Origin: Comamonas thiooxydans
GTDB taxonomy: Bacteria > Pseudomonadota > Gammaproteobacteria > Burkholderiales > Burkholderiaceae_C
Length of the DNA: 64,000 nucleotides
Direction: 5' to 3'
Assembly: GCF_000964545.1 (NCBI RefSeq)
Contig: NZ_BBVD01000005.1
Coordinates: 434,001 to 498,000 of the forward strand
The notes beneath the pieces were generated by a model. It searched no databases and had not been told where the DNA came from. It saw only the letters and a list, made by a program, of their open reading frames with translations. How positions within the stretch are numbered: the first letter of the stretch is position 1; every line of letters begins with the position of its first letter. Positions 51,197 to 60,143 of the stretch are shown piece by piece. Made by a program: the position numbers and the translations under genes.

Positions 51197-52075
51197 ATGA
51201 GAAAGATCGATCTGGAATCGTTGGCGTTCTTCAAGTCTGTTGTGGATACCGGTAGTGTCACCCAGGCTGCCAGGCAGATGAACCGCGTGCAGTCCAATGT
51301 CACCACGCGCATCCGCAATCTGGAGGAGCGTCTGGGCGTGCAACTCTTTTTGCGGCATGGCAACCGGCTCAAGCTCTCGGCCGAAGGCGAGGTACTGCGC
51401 GGCTACGCCGAACGGATATTGCGACTGTCGTCAGAGGCCGAGTCCGCAATGCTGCTTCGGGCGCCGCAGGGTACGCTGCGACTGGGCACACTGGAGAGCA
51501 CGGCTGCGGCGCGACTGCCTCCGTTTCTATCCAGGTTTCATGAGCGCTACCCGGATGTATTCATCGAACTGGTTACCGGATCCACATCACGGTTGCTGGA
51601 CATGGTTCAGCGTTATGAAGTGGATGCAGCGCTGATTTCTGAGCCGTTTACGGCACCGGGACTGGCGACCCAGAAAGCATTTGATGAAGAACTGGTGCTC
51701 ATCGCCGCACGCTCGGCTACCGGTGTGCTGGATTCGGAACAGTTGTCACGCTGCACAGTGATTGCATTCCCTGCAGGCTGTTCGTACCGTCGAATCCTGG
51801 AGGAATGGTTTGCCAGCATCGGAACTGCCCCTCACCGCGTTCTGGAGATGGCGTCCTACCACGCCATCGTGGCCTGCATTGCAGCCGGTACGGGCGTCGG
51901 CATCATGCCGCGCTCCATCTTGAGGGCCGTACATGCCGAACCACAGTTGCAAGTGCTTCCGCTGCCCAGACACTATGCAGAAGTGACCACGCATCTGGTC
52001 TGGTTGCCACAGCAGGAGTCAGCCTCCACGGAGGCGTTGAGGCAAATGCTGGCCGCCGACCGCCTAAAGAGTTGA
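51197..52075 (+). CDS. LysR-family transcriptional regulator
   Basis: 292 residues. Helix-turn-helix at residues 4-62 (LESLAFFKSVVDTGSVTQAARQMNRVQSNVTTRIRNLEERLGVQLFLRH), then a type 2 periplasmic-binding effector domain (LRLGTLESTAAARLPPFL near 90). Being divergent from the amidotransferase/racemase pair with only 58 bp between, it is the probable local regulator of that pair. A perfect hairpin follows its stop. Confidence 0.92.
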   Translation: MRKIDLESLAFFKSVVDTGSVTQAARQMNRVQSNVTTRIRNLEERLGVQLFLRHGNRLKLSAEGEVLRGYAERILRLSSEAESAMLLRAPQGTLRLGTLESTAAARLPPFLSRFHERYPDVFIELVTGSTSRLLDMVQRYEVDAALISEPFTAPGLATQKAFDEELVLIAARSATGVLDSEQLSRCTVIAFPAGCSYRRILEEWFASIGTAPHRVLEMASYHAIVACIAAGTGVGIMPRSILRAVHAEPQLQVLPLPRHYAEVTTHLVWLPQQESASTEALRQMLAADRLKS

Positions 52076-52076
52076 C

Positions 52077-52097
52077 CTTAAGCTCTTTGAGCTTAAG
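52077..52097 (+). terminator. Perfect 9-bp hairpin after the LysR stop
   Basis: CTTAAGCTC-TTT-GAGCTTAAG directly after the stop codon. The stem is perfect but there is no following T-run, so it may be an mRNA 3' stabiliser rather than an intrinsic terminator. Confidence 0.6.
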
Positions 52098-52548
52098 CAG
52101 CCGCTCCTGGTCGTTTCCGACCAGACACCATGCCGCAGCCGCAGCGGCCTGCTCCGAGTCACTCTCGCCTGACCGATAGGCCGTCGATCAAAATCGTCCA
52201 CAAGCGCATCTACCGAACTTCTTGCAGCACCTGAAGTCCCACAACAACGATTAGCCCAAGCTCATCAAAGTGCCGCAGGAAGAACTGAGGCAGGCCAACC
52301 ACGTCAACTCCTTCGACAAGCCCAATGATTTCCCTATTGAAATCGACGCCAACGCCACAGGCGTGATGATTGCGGTCGATGACTGGGATATGCCTTTGGT
52401 TGAAGGATGCTGGACTTACCCAGTCAATACTAGGCGATCGGAACCTCCCGGAGTGGCTGGGCGACAAGACCGTGCAGTGTCTAAAGGAAGATCCTTGGAG
52501 TGCCTGGTAGGAAATAGCGGCGTTCGCACAGGATGTGGTTCTTACTGC
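52098..52548. other. Non-coding or decayed segment downstream of LysR
   Basis: No intact gene. A short frame near 52261-52400 reads DFPIEIDANATGVMIAVDDW but stops matching soon after. The stretch GACCGTGCAGTGTCTAAAGG near 52467 recurs in altered form near 53057, marking a decayed duplicated flank. Confidence 0.5.
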
Positions 52549-52776
52549 TTAATCACGGCGCCAGCCAAGGCCTCCAGAAGTGTCATCCCCGCCTGCCCAC
52601 AGCGGCATGCTGCCTGGACCTTGATACGCTCCACGCCCCCATTCATAGCGCATATCACTGCTTCCCATCGTCCGCTGGGCACCTTGCTCTGGCATGTGTC
52701 CGGCATCACGCCCCGGCATCATCGAGCAACCCGCCAGCACACTGACTACTGCTGCAATTAAAAGTAGCGCTTTCAT
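52549..52776 (-). CDS. Small lipoprotein, paralogue 1
   Basis: 75 residues from ATG 52776: MKALLLIAAVVSVLAGCSMM, a signal peptide with lipobox LAGC at Cys17. The mature part is short, Met/Gly-rich and polar (HMPEQGAQRTMGSSDM), with no recognised family. It is clearly paralogous to the gene at 53099-53314, with which it shares the signal peptide, the SMMPGR start of the mature part and upstream sequence (TTCTTGTTGAAC and CCTAATTC blocks). Not recognised beyond this; possibly a stress-induced envelope protein. Confidence 0.72.
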   Translation of the reverse strand: MKALLLIAAVVSVLAGCSMMPGRDAGHMPEQGAQRTMGSSDMRYEWGRGAYQGPGSMPLWAGGDDTSGGLGWRRD

Positions 52777-53098
52777 GACAACTCCTTGAGAAGAAGGAGT
52801 CTTCAAGGCTATTCCTGAGGCGTGTGTCCGCTGTAAATTCTTGTTGAACGGCTACTTTGCTTACCTAATTCATACAACAGTCAGTATTGATGCGCTCTGT
52901 TTTTTGAAGCTTTGAAGCCATAAAACTTGGCTGTCTACTTGAGGTCGAGGCTGATCGGTTCTTTCTGGCAGGCTGATGAGCCCTTTGTTCCAGTGAAGGC
53001 ACTGCGCGACGAATTCGTGTGCCCAGGCACGTATGCCGAGCGGCTGGACGAAAGGACCGTGCAGTGCCTCGAAGCAAAAGCTTGACCCTGCCATTCAC
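52777..53098. other. Promoter region of lipoprotein 1 plus decayed sequence
   Basis: Contains TGTAAATTCTTGTTGAAC (about 52838-52855), shared with the upstream region of the second lipoprotein, and a short frame ending ERTVQCLEAKA near 53085 that parallels the fragment near 52470. No intact gene. Confidence 0.5.
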
Positions 53099-53314
53099 CT
53101 ACATGTTCTGAGCGCCATAGAAGGCACCATCACCTCCGGTCCAAGGACGTCCATTGTCGTCATGCATCCAGCGATCCCGGTCGCCGCTCATATTCATTCC
53201 TCCCATCGTCTGGCTGGAACTCTCGGCAGGCATAGACCCGGAACTACGTCCCGGCATCATTGAGCATCCTGCCAGCATGCTGGCAAGTGCCGCGATTAAA
53301 AGTAGCGCTTTCAT
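53099..53314 (-). CDS. Small lipoprotein, paralogue 2
   Basis: 71 residues: MKALLLIAALASMLAGCSMM with lipobox LAGC at Cys17, followed by a short polar segment rich in Met, Gly, Asp and Trp (NMSGDRDRWMHDDNGRPW). Same gene organisation as paralogue 1, offset by 538 bases, showing tandem duplication and divergence. The leader has a similar AACTCCTTAAGAA segment just before the start (ribosome-binding AAGGAG-like in reverse). Function unknown. Confidence 0.72.
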   Translation of the reverse strand: MKALLLIAALASMLAGCSMMPGRSSGSMPAESSSQTMGGMNMSGDRDRWMHDDNGRPWTGGDGAFYGAQNM

Positions 53315-53690
53315 AGCAACTCCTTAAGAACGTGGAGCATTGCAGGCTAGTCTTGCCGCGCGCGCTGCATGTAAGTTCTTGTTGAACTTCCTGTTTGCCT
53401 ACCCAATTCGTGCACCGTCCCGGCTCAAGCGGGCTTTTTTTGTTTCTGGATCGCAATGTTCAAGAGCATTTACCGCAGTGTTGTAGGTCGGCATGTCGAG
53501 TTGAAGGCGCCAGGAAACACTTCTACCGATATAGCCTTCCAATGGCTCTGGGTCGCCTTGCCGTATGCACCGCTAGCGATCAGTTCGACCCAAACTTTGT
53601 CAGGTCACTCACCGTAATTTTCCGGGGCCGGAATTCGGGCAAACTGTTATTTGCAACAACCAATCGCACCTTGGCGACCATTAACCGGCA
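53315..53690. other. Intergenic region, promoter of lipoprotein 2 and weak terminator
   Basis: Near 53366-53385 it shares TGTAAGTTCTTGTTGAAC with the first copy. A 4-bp stem CCCG/CGGG followed by eight T (53419-53441) could be a weak plus-strand terminator, then TTTCTGGATCGCAATGT, a block that recurs after another terminator at 56528. No gene recognised up to the diguanylate cyclase. Confidence 0.5.
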
Positions 53691-54845
53691 ATGGCTCACT
53701 CCCCTGAAAAAACACGCGGACCACCCTTGTGGGGCCCTAAGTCTTCATCGCCTCTTGCCAATGAAACTCAGCATTTCGAACGCTGGCGCAAGCGCACATG
53801 GCAGTTGCACGCTTCGGTCCTATTGAGCCATCTATATGCCTTCATGCTATTTCTCGGCCACTGCTGGGCAGGCTACGTGCCGTTGCATGCAGTGCTGCTG
53901 TATGGGCTCTGGATAGGTGCAGGGATGGCCTTTATCACCTGGGCCTACGCCAGTGGCTGGAGCCAGACTCAGAGTGACCCTGGCTTGTTCTTCTGGCACC
54001 AACTGGTCTCGGTTACAGGGGTGCTAGGCTTGCTTGTCGCAGCGCCTCAGGTTGCGTTCCAGGCACTGGTTATGCTTCTAGTCTTCAGTACCGACGGCTT
54101 TCTTGCACCGCGGCGTACAAGCTTCTGGATGACCTGGAGCTGCACGCTCATTGCAATTGCACTGGCTGTTTACTGGGTAGGGCCACAGATGCGCATGACC
54201 ACCGACACCCTCATCGGGCAGTTCCTCACTGTCGGCGTCATGCTCGGAGCAGTCGTCCGATGCAGCGTGCTGGTCACCTACTTTCGTGGCATGCAATATC
54301 GACTCAGTGCGAGTAATGAAAAACTGGCCATCGCGCTGAAGCAGATTGAAAACTTGGTGCGCAACGATGACTTGACGGGACTGGAAAACCGCCGAGGGGT
54401 CATGGATCGACTGCAACAATGTATTCATGCGGCTCAACGCAGAGACGCCCCGTTTTGCATCGCAATGCTTGACATTGACTTCTTCAAACAGGTCAATGAC
54501 CGTTACGGTCATGAAGGAGGAGATCAAGTACTTCGAGCCTTTGGACAACTTCTGTCCTCGCAGATTCGTGCAGCCGATTGCGCTGGTCGTTACGGCGGAG
54601 AAGAATTTCTTCTGGTGCTCTGTGACACACAACTGGCCCAGGCAGGAGTGTTGCTTGAGAGAATTCGCGAAAGCACAGAAGCACTCCCATGGACACAGTT
54701 AGTGCACAAAGATCTGCGAGTGACATGTACGTTGGGTGCGACTCAGTATCGACAGGGAGAAACCGCAGAAGCCCTCATCTCGCGCGCTGATGCTGCTATG
54801 TATCGAGGCAAGGCCGCTGGACGCAATCGCGTAGTTCTCGCGTAG
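53691..54845 (+). CDS. Membrane diguanylate cyclase (GGDEF domain)
   Basis: 384 residues. Residues about 40-205 contain five to six hydrophobic helices (HLYAFMLFLGHCWAGYV...LLYGLWIGAGMAFITWAY), then a short coiled coil (SASNEKLAIALKQIENL) and a GGDEF domain. The active site is RYGGEEF near residue 300, with an RxxD inhibitory site (RAAD) five residues upstream, so product inhibition by c-di-GMP is expected. Makes c-di-GMP from two GTP. The ATG at 53691 lacks a strong ribosome-binding site; a later ATG is possible. Confidence 0.88.
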   Translation: MAHSPEKTRGPPLWGPKSSSPLANETQHFERWRKRTWQLHASVLLSHLYAFMLFLGHCWAGYVPLHAVLLYGLWIGAGMAFITWAYASGWSQTQSDPGLFFWHQLVSVTGVLGLLVAAPQVAFQALVMLLVFSTDGFLAPRRTSFWMTWSCTLIAIALAVYWVGPQMRMTTDTLIGQFLTVGVMLGAVVRCSVLVTYFRGMQYRLSASNEKLAIALKQIENLVRNDDLTGLENRRGVMDRLQQCIHAAQRRDAPFCIAMLDIDFFKQVNDRYGHEGGDQVLRAFGQLLSSQIRAADCAGRYGGEEFLLVLCDTQLAQAGVLLERIRESTEALPWTQLVHKDLRVTCTLGATQYRQGETAEALISRADAAMYRGKAAGRNRVVLA

Positions 54846-54877
54846 ATCAAACTTTCGCTAGCCAAGACCCTGAGCCG

Positions 54878-55030
54878 TCAGATCACTTCCTTGTGAGTGA
54901 TCATTCCCGCCCACTGCCCACCGCTATCAAGCACATTGCACTTCTTGATGCGGTCATGGACGCCGAGAGCCTTCACGATCGCAGCTTTCCTTGATACAGG
55001 AGGTGCCATTGCCAGGGCCAAGCCTTCGCG
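54878..55030 (-). pseudogene. Remnant of a CBS-domain protein
   Basis: The end of a minus-strand frame reads SRKAAIVKALGVHDRIKKC, then NVLDSGGQWAGMITHKEVI. That is the pattern of the second half of a CBS domain ('VvD..G..vGiIT..dvi'). Upstream the frame becomes unrelated, proline- and arginine-rich sequence, so only a fragment survives. Call rests on motif resemblance alone. Confidence 0.45.
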
Positions 55031-55399
55031 CCTGACTACCGATCCGATTGAGGCGAAGGGATGCGAAGGCCGCAATGCTCTTGCATTCTTCCGAGCAGCG
55101 CCAGCATCACCGGCGCCAAGGCCGCGCCCGGAGATAAAACGTGCCATGCGCACAGCCGTTTTCAACATCCACTTATCGAGCCCTTCCTGCCATGCAGCGG
55201 AATTTTGTGCTTGGAAAAGCACATGCACCCGACGCTCATGAATCGCCACTGCCTTGCTGGACTTATTGCAAGAGCAGGTACTGAGGCAGTTTGAATGTTT
55301 ATGGCCTGGCATCTACGTCGCTGGAGCTCGATCAATATCTCACTACCGATGCATGTGGCATGCTTGGCACCATTCACATTTTTTAACCATGGAGGCTCA
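55031..55399. other. Intergenic region with no recognised gene
   Basis: Low coding potential on both strands. It contains the leader of the Ntn-hydrolase gene, with a GGAGG at 55389-55393 preceding its ATG. AT-rich bases near 55270-55385 could hold the promoter; none was defined. Confidence 0.5.
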
Positions 55400-56473
55400 A
55401 TGAAGATGAATATGCCGTGTATCCGCCCTCGTGTGGCAGCCTTGCTACTTGGAGTTTCAGGTCTAGCAGCCATGTCCAGTTCCTGGGCATGCACACGGCT
55501 GGTATTTCACGGAGCCAACGGCCAAGTGATCACTGCACGATCCATGGACTGGAAGAGTGACATCGTCAGCAACCTCTGGGTACTGCCGCGAGGCATGCAG
55601 CGCACTGGCGAAACCGGCCCCAATACTGTGCGCTGGACGTCCAAGTACGGCAGCGTCATCACTTCAGGCTATGACATTTCCACTACCGACGGGGTCAACG
55701 AAGCCGGTCTGAATGCCAACCTTCTATGGCTCGTCGAGTCGCAATACCCTGCATTTGGCACCAATAGCAAGCCAGGCCTATCGATTGCCGCCTGGGCTCA
55801 ATATGTACTGGACAACTTTGCGACAGTGCAGCAGGCAGTAGCCGCGCTAAGTAAGGAACCATTCACCCTCGTATCCGACACCATGCCCGGTGAAAACCGG
55901 CTGACAACCGTACACCTTTCAATCTCCGACGCCAGCGGCGATAGCGCGATCGTGGAATACATCGCGGGCAAGCAAGTCATTCATCATGGTCGCCAATACC
56001 AGGTCATGACAAACTCGCCAACCTTCGACCAGCAACTGGCGCTCAATGCATACTGGAAACAGATTGGAGGCACCACAATGCTGCCTGGCACCAACCGTGC
56101 AGCAGACCGCTTCGCCCGCGCTTCGTTCTACGTGAACGCAATACCCAAGGATCAAAGCCCGAACAAGGCGCTCGCCAGCGTGTTCAGTGTGATTCGCAAT
56201 GCCTCTGTTCCTTATGGCCTGAATACGCCGGAGGAGCCCAATATTTCCTCCACACGCTGGCGCACCGTGTTTGATCACGAGCGCAAGCTGTATTTCTTTG
56301 AGTCGGCACTGACACCCAACACCTTCTGGGTAGACCTGAAGGCACTGGACTTCAGCAAGGAAAAAGGCAAGGTCATGAAGATCGATCTGGGACCGGACCA
56401 GAATCACACTTATTCAGGGGATGCCACTGGCCAATTCAAGGCATCCGAGCCATTTAAATTTCAAGGCATCTGA
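55400..56473 (+). CDS. Exported linear-amide C-N hydrolase (choloylglycine hydrolase/penicillin V acylase family)
   Basis: 357 residues from ATG 55400, which follows GGAGG. Signal peptide AALLLGVSGLAAMSSSWA, cleavage exactly before Cys31, the presumed N-terminal nucleophile of the mature Ntn hydrolase (CTRLVFHGANGQVITARSMDW). Also present: NEAGLNANLLWL near residue 100, ISDASGDSAIVEYIAGK near 170 and MTNSPTFDQQLALNAYW near 205, the conserved Asn/Asp/Tyr environment of the family. Gram-negative members in this group cleave penicillin V or N-acyl homoserine lactones. A terminator follows. The substrate here is unknown. Confidence 0.9.
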   Translation: MKMNMPCIRPRVAALLLGVSGLAAMSSSWACTRLVFHGANGQVITARSMDWKSDIVSNLWVLPRGMQRTGETGPNTVRWTSKYGSVITSGYDISTTDGVNEAGLNANLLWLVESQYPAFGTNSKPGLSIAAWAQYVLDNFATVQQAVAALSKEPFTLVSDTMPGENRLTTVHLSISDASGDSAIVEYIAGKQVIHHGRQYQVMTNSPTFDQQLALNAYWKQIGGTTMLPGTNRAADRFARASFYVNAIPKDQSPNKALASVFSVIRNASVPYGLNTPEEPNISSTRWRTVFDHERKLYFFESALTPNTFWVDLKALDFSKEKGKVMKIDLGPDQNHTYSGDATGQFKASEPFKFQGI

Positions 56474-56876
56474 TCATTTCTCAGCCAATGATTCTGCCCT
56501 GATACAAACCCGCACCGTGCGGGTTTTTCTTTCTGGAGCGCGATGTATCAGCCAATGCTGGCGGTCCGCCAACCCTGCCTCCGAGTTGCCACTGTCCTAC
56601 CGCAAAAAGGCGTACCGACCTTATCCACATGCACTCAGCGCACCCCAAAAGACCCCTGACTGACAAGCAAGCAGGAACCCTTCAATGGGCGCGTATCCCT
56701 AGTCTCATCAGACGATTTTCCTCAACTCCACCACTTCAAGAATCTGGCTGATGAGTTGCTCGATCTTCAACCGCTGCATCGTCCTTGATGCGCAGATTGG
56801 AGTGCAGGAGCATCAAGCCAGACCGAAGAATCTTGATTCGCCTGAATGTTCAGGGTCCCTATCGCAAGGAAGTGGC
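56474..56876. other. Intergenic region between Ntn hydrolase and SDR genes
   Basis: Contains the terminator at 56506-56529 and then no recognisable gene. AAGGA at 56866-56870 serves as ribosome-binding site of the SDR. Confidence 0.55.
56506..56529 (+). terminator. Rho-independent terminator of the Ntn hydrolase gene
   Basis: AACCCGCAC (56507-56515) with GTGCGGGTT (56517-56525), followed by T-rich sequence. Confidence 0.9.
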
Positions 56877-57716
56877 ATGTCGTATACGTTGACTGGTTTT
56901 GAAGGCAAAGTGGCCGTGGTCACCGGTGCAGGCCGGATGCGCAGCATCGGTCGCCCCATTGCACTGGCATTGGCGCAAGCGGGTTGTGATGTTGTCCTGA
57001 CGGGCACGGGCCGCGCCCCCGACACCTATCCGGAAGATGAGCGCAAAGCGCATTGGCGAGATATCGAATCGGTGGCGGATGAAATCCGTCAGCTCGGGCG
57101 CCGCGCCCTGCCTGTGGTTTCCGATGTCAGCAATCCAGAGTCCATCGACGCATTGCTTGCACGCACGATTGCAGAATGGGGACGTGTGGATTTTCTGATC
57201 AACAACGCGGGTGCAACCCGCGGCGACGACCGCATCCCGGTGACGGAGCTATCCATCGATACATGGCATCGGGTGATGAATGTCAACCTGAACGGAACCT
57301 TCTATATGTCTCGTGCGTTCGCAAAACATATGGGGGCACAGGGAGAAGGCGGCGCCATCATCAATATCTCGTCGCTGGCAGCGCAGCTGCTGGCACCCGA
57401 TACTGGCGCCTACGCCACCACTAAGGTGGCCATCAATGGCCTGACCACCATCATGGCGCGAGAGCTTGGCCCCAAGAAGATTCGCGTGAATGTCGTGGCT
57501 CCAGGCATCGTGGAAACAAGTCGCCTGGATGATGTGCCTCGCGGCAAAGTGTGGGACGACATGATCGCCGGCTACATCTCTCTGGGTCGAGCAGGTACCG
57601 GCGAAGATATCGCCCACTTGGTCGCATTCCTTTGCAGCGACCAAGGCGAATGGATCACCGGTCAGAACATCTACGTCGACGGCGGCCATCTGCCAACGCC
57701 ACGACGCCTAACATGA
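56877..57716 (+). CDS. Short-chain dehydrogenase/reductase (SDR)
   Basis: 279 residues from ATG 56877 (frame opens at 56751). NAD(P)-binding TGAGRMRSIGRPIA near residue 15, NNAG near 98, catalytic serine in INISSLAA near 148, and the YxxxK motif YATTK at about 165-169. The C-terminal VDGGHLPTP is typical of classical SDRs. The two extra residues in the glycine loop (TGAGRMRSIG) are a little unusual. Substrate not predictable; no obvious pathway neighbours. Confidence 0.9.
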   Translation: MSYTLTGFEGKVAVVTGAGRMRSIGRPIALALAQAGCDVVLTGTGRAPDTYPEDERKAHWRDIESVADEIRQLGRRALPVVSDVSNPESIDALLARTIAEWGRVDFLINNAGATRGDDRIPVTELSIDTWHRVMNVNLNGTFYMSRAFAKHMGAQGEGGAIINISSLAAQLLAPDTGAYATTKVAINGLTTIMARELGPKKIRVNVVAPGIVETSRLDDVPRGKVWDDMIAGYISLGRAGTGEDIAHLVAFLCSDQGEWITGQNIYVDGGHLPTPRRLT

Positions 57717-57782
57717 ATTAACTGCACTCCAACCGTGAGTCGCATGAGTGGGCTCTGACAAGCCACCTCAAGCAACAAACAG

Positions 57783-57806
57783 GCTCGCCATCGCGCGAGC
57801 TTTTTG
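57783..57806 (+). terminator. Rho-independent terminator of the SDR gene
   Basis: GCTCGC (57783-57788) with GCGAGC (57795-57800) and a run of five T. Confidence 0.8.
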
Positions 57807-57994
57807 CTTCCAGAAACGCCATGCGCACTGCACCATTAAGTCCCTATACCCTCTACAGCCGCTTCGTAAGATACAAAGCGGGCCGCTGCAGCCGCCAAGG
57901 CCGAATGGCTTGACGTCCAGATTCAGAAAGCAAGAAAGGTTGCCGCCCGACTCCTTCATGAGCACAGAGAGCCTGGCACAAGACCCGCATCACT

Positions 57995-58261
57995 CTATCG
58001 AGCTTGAATATCACCGACGCGAATGACGACAGGCCCCTGACCTTGATCGTGCTTTGTCGCAGCCAGCCCATGAATTGCTTGCCAATGGGCTCTGTATGCC
58101 GCCAAGTTCTGCCCCGCTCCAGCAAGTTCCTTGGCTCTCGTCAGGCGCTCAAGCGCATCGCCACTGATAGCTGCTGATCGAGCCTCACCATTGGTCCTGT
58201 ACTCAAACACAACCCTGCGCGGGCTCATTTCATACGTTGCACTGGCATCCATTCGATCCAT
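57995..58261 (-). CDS. Small protein, possibly DUF1488-like
   Basis: 88 residues. The stretch RRVVFEYRTNGEARSAAISGDALERL resembles the start of DUF1488 proteins ('V.F....G..v.c.is.eaL'), and the chain ends in a PVVIRVGDIQ strand. Length and mixed composition suit this family. A start at ATG 58261 is preceded by weak purine-rich sequence. Codon use looks more coding than the overlapping frames. No function known for the family. Confidence 0.5.
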   Translation of the reverse strand: MDRMDASATYEMSPRRVVFEYRTNGEARSAAISGDALERLTRAKELAGAGQNLAAYRAHWQAIHGLAATKHDQGQGPVVIRVGDIQAR

Positions 58262-58892
58262 ACATGCCTCACTGAATTAATCAGCCATAGTTTAACCATA
58301 GCTATCCGCTATGTGGCTTTTACTTTCTGGAGTCCTGCCCTCAACACTCAATCTGGTAAGCGCTGCGGCAGCTGCCATTCATCAATCTCCTCCAGCTTTC
58401 AAGAAGGCCAGGGACGAGCGCCGCCCTGCAACCCCTGCCCGTCGCGTGCTTTTCTCATTCGAGGAGCCAAAATGGAAAGCAAGATCTCCGACCATGCCGC
58501 AACGCATTGCAAACAACTGCCACCCTGTTCCCCTGCATGCAGCCTGCGCAGGAAACTCAGCCGACAGTGCTCGATGCTCTCGCCTCTGCAGCAAGCGTAC
58601 TAAGCGACTAACAGAAAGGCTGCGACCGGCATTCGACAGCTCCAGACGTCGGTGGCGCATCTGCCTTCGCATTCAAACCTGGTTTCAACCTTGCAGGCAG
58701 CGTCTCCGCCGTGATAGTGCCGACCTTTAAGGCATGACCCAGCCAGTGAATGACGACTTCAAGCGCCATGACTGCGACTCCAACAACCACGAGGCGATGA
58801 CGGATGTAAGCCCCACGCTGACAACAGCTTCCAGCCAGGCACAAGAAACAGCCCGCTTGCCGGGCCTTTTTTGCCTGTTTTCCGGGCTGGAA
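58262..58892. other. Gene-poor region, possible gene remnants
   Basis: Short frames only. One plus-strand frame near 58540-58730 contains TVLDALASAASVLSD, a stop, then VGGASAFAFKPGFNLAG, which looks protein-like but is interrupted. Ends with the terminator at 58849-58872. Confidence 0.4.
58849..58872. terminator. Hairpin terminator next to the LuxR-type gene
   Basis: GCCCG (58851-58855) pairs with CGGGC (58861-58865), followed by six T on the plus strand. It lies 20 bases beyond the LuxR-type stop and may end both strands' transcripts. Confidence 0.7.
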
Positions 58893-60143
58893 TCAATGAT
58901 TGCCCAACCAGGCCACGCTGTTGAGAAAGAGTCGCACCAGTTCGGTCTGACGACGTACCCCGGTCTTGGAGAAGATGGAGCGCAAATGGGCGCGGGCGGT
59001 ATTGGGTTTGATACCCAAAGCCTCGGCCGCCTCCTCCAAAGACATGCCGTTGCTCAGATGCGTGGCCACTGCTGTCTCTGCAGGAGTCAGATGGAAAAGC
59101 TGCTGCGTGAGCTTGACGGGCGGCTCTGCCTTGCCCGTCGTATCACGCAGAAAAACCGCTACGCTGGGACGCTGCTTGCCTTCGGTCCATTCATCGGGAG
59201 AGATGCTTTGCACCACCACGCCCCAGTTGAGTTGGCCGGACTGGCGAGTGATGGACATGCCCTCGGTCATGGAGACGCTCTCCAGCTTGGGAGAGAGCAA
59301 GGCATCGCGGATCAGACGCTGCAGCCGGCGATTGTCATTGGCATAGACGGCCTCGAGCGCACCGTTGTTGACCCGTATTCCATCGCCCACGTTCAAAATG
59401 GTGGTGGCTGCTGGGTTGGCTTCAATCATTTTCCCCGTCTGATCGAGAATGACCACGCCCATCATCAGCTGCGCAGTGGCACGCCCGTATAGCGAAATGA
59501 CCTGCCGGTCACGATGCAGATTCAGCTGCATGTTCAACACCCGCTTGAGGTGCGGCACCAACATGCGCACCACGTCCAGATGTGTTGACTCGAATGCTCC
59601 CGCCGCCGCAGGCCGCGTGATGCGCCAACCATAGGAGCAGCCGTTATCGGTCATGACATCCACTGCCAGAATGTGCTCGATGTCCACCCCCTTGCACCAG
59701 TCGGTGTAGTAGCGACAGGAATGCCATTCGGCTTCCGTCATCACATCCGACAGGGTGAGCACCTTGTCCTTGGCGATACCGAGAAACGGGCTCCATTGCG
59801 CATAGGGGTCGTAAGGAATGACTTCGGAGCGACCGCTCGATGCTGAAATCACCCAGCCCACATTCTCACCATGAGGGTCGCGCACCACGAGCGAGGCGTA
59901 GTTGCCATTGGCGCTTGAGCGCAGCAGCTCCAGAAATACCTTCCAGTTCTGCGGGTCCATGGCTGACTCGTACAGCGCAGTAATCAGTTGACTCAGGGCT
60001 TCGGTACCGATGACCGGGACCTGTTCCGGCGACGAAGCTGCCTCAGGCTCCACGGCATACGGAACGGGAAAGCCGGTGACGGCCTGAAGAGTATCCGAGC
60101 GATAGTTGTAGAAATCAAAAGTTGCGTAATCGCTTTTGGGCAT
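58893..60143 (-). CDS. LuxR-type helix-turn-helix transcriptional regulator with PAS-like domain
   Basis: About 416 residues from ATG 60143; the frame opens at a TTG 60191. The C-terminal LuxR HTH is clear (residues about 350-410): LTPAETAVATHLSNGMSLEEAAEALGIKPNTARAHLRSIFSKTG. A PAS-like middle segment VVILDQTGKMIEANPAATTIL lies near residue 240. The N-terminal region (ALYESAMDPQNWKVFLELL) matches a group of such regulators in Burkholderiales. The ligand is unknown. It is followed by a hairpin and shares direction with the c-di-GMP genes, about 180 bases downstream of them. Confidence 0.88.
   Translation of the reverse strand: MPKSDYATFDFYNYRSDTLQAVTGFPVPYAVEPEAASSPEQVPVIGTEALSQLITALYESAMDPQNWKVFLELLRSSANGNYASLVVRDPHGENVGWVISASSGRSEVIPYDPYAQWSPFLGIAKDKVLTLSDVMTEAEWHSCRYYTDWCKGVDIEHILAVDVMTDNGCSYGWRITRPAAAGAFESTHLDVVRMLVPHLKRVLNMQLNLHRDRQVISLYGRATAQLMMGVVILDQTGKMIEANPAATTILNVGDGIRVNNGALEAVYANDNRRLQRLIRDALLSPKLESVSMTEGMSITRQSGQLNWGVVVQSISPDEWTEGKQRPSVAVFLRDTTGKAEPPVKLTQQLFHLTPAETAVATHLSNGMSLEEAAEALGIKPNTARAHLRSIFSKTGVRRQTELVRLFLNSVAWLGNH

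Noticed and set aside
52210..52467. 85-codon minus-strand frame after the LysR gene
   Set aside because: No start signal or motif; the region shows signs of decay and the opposite frame looks no better.
58311..58730. 139-codon plus-strand frame before the LuxR-type gene
   Set aside because: Arg/Ser-rich shadow-like composition; a different frame of the same region looks more protein-like but is interrupted by stops, so neither is called as a gene.
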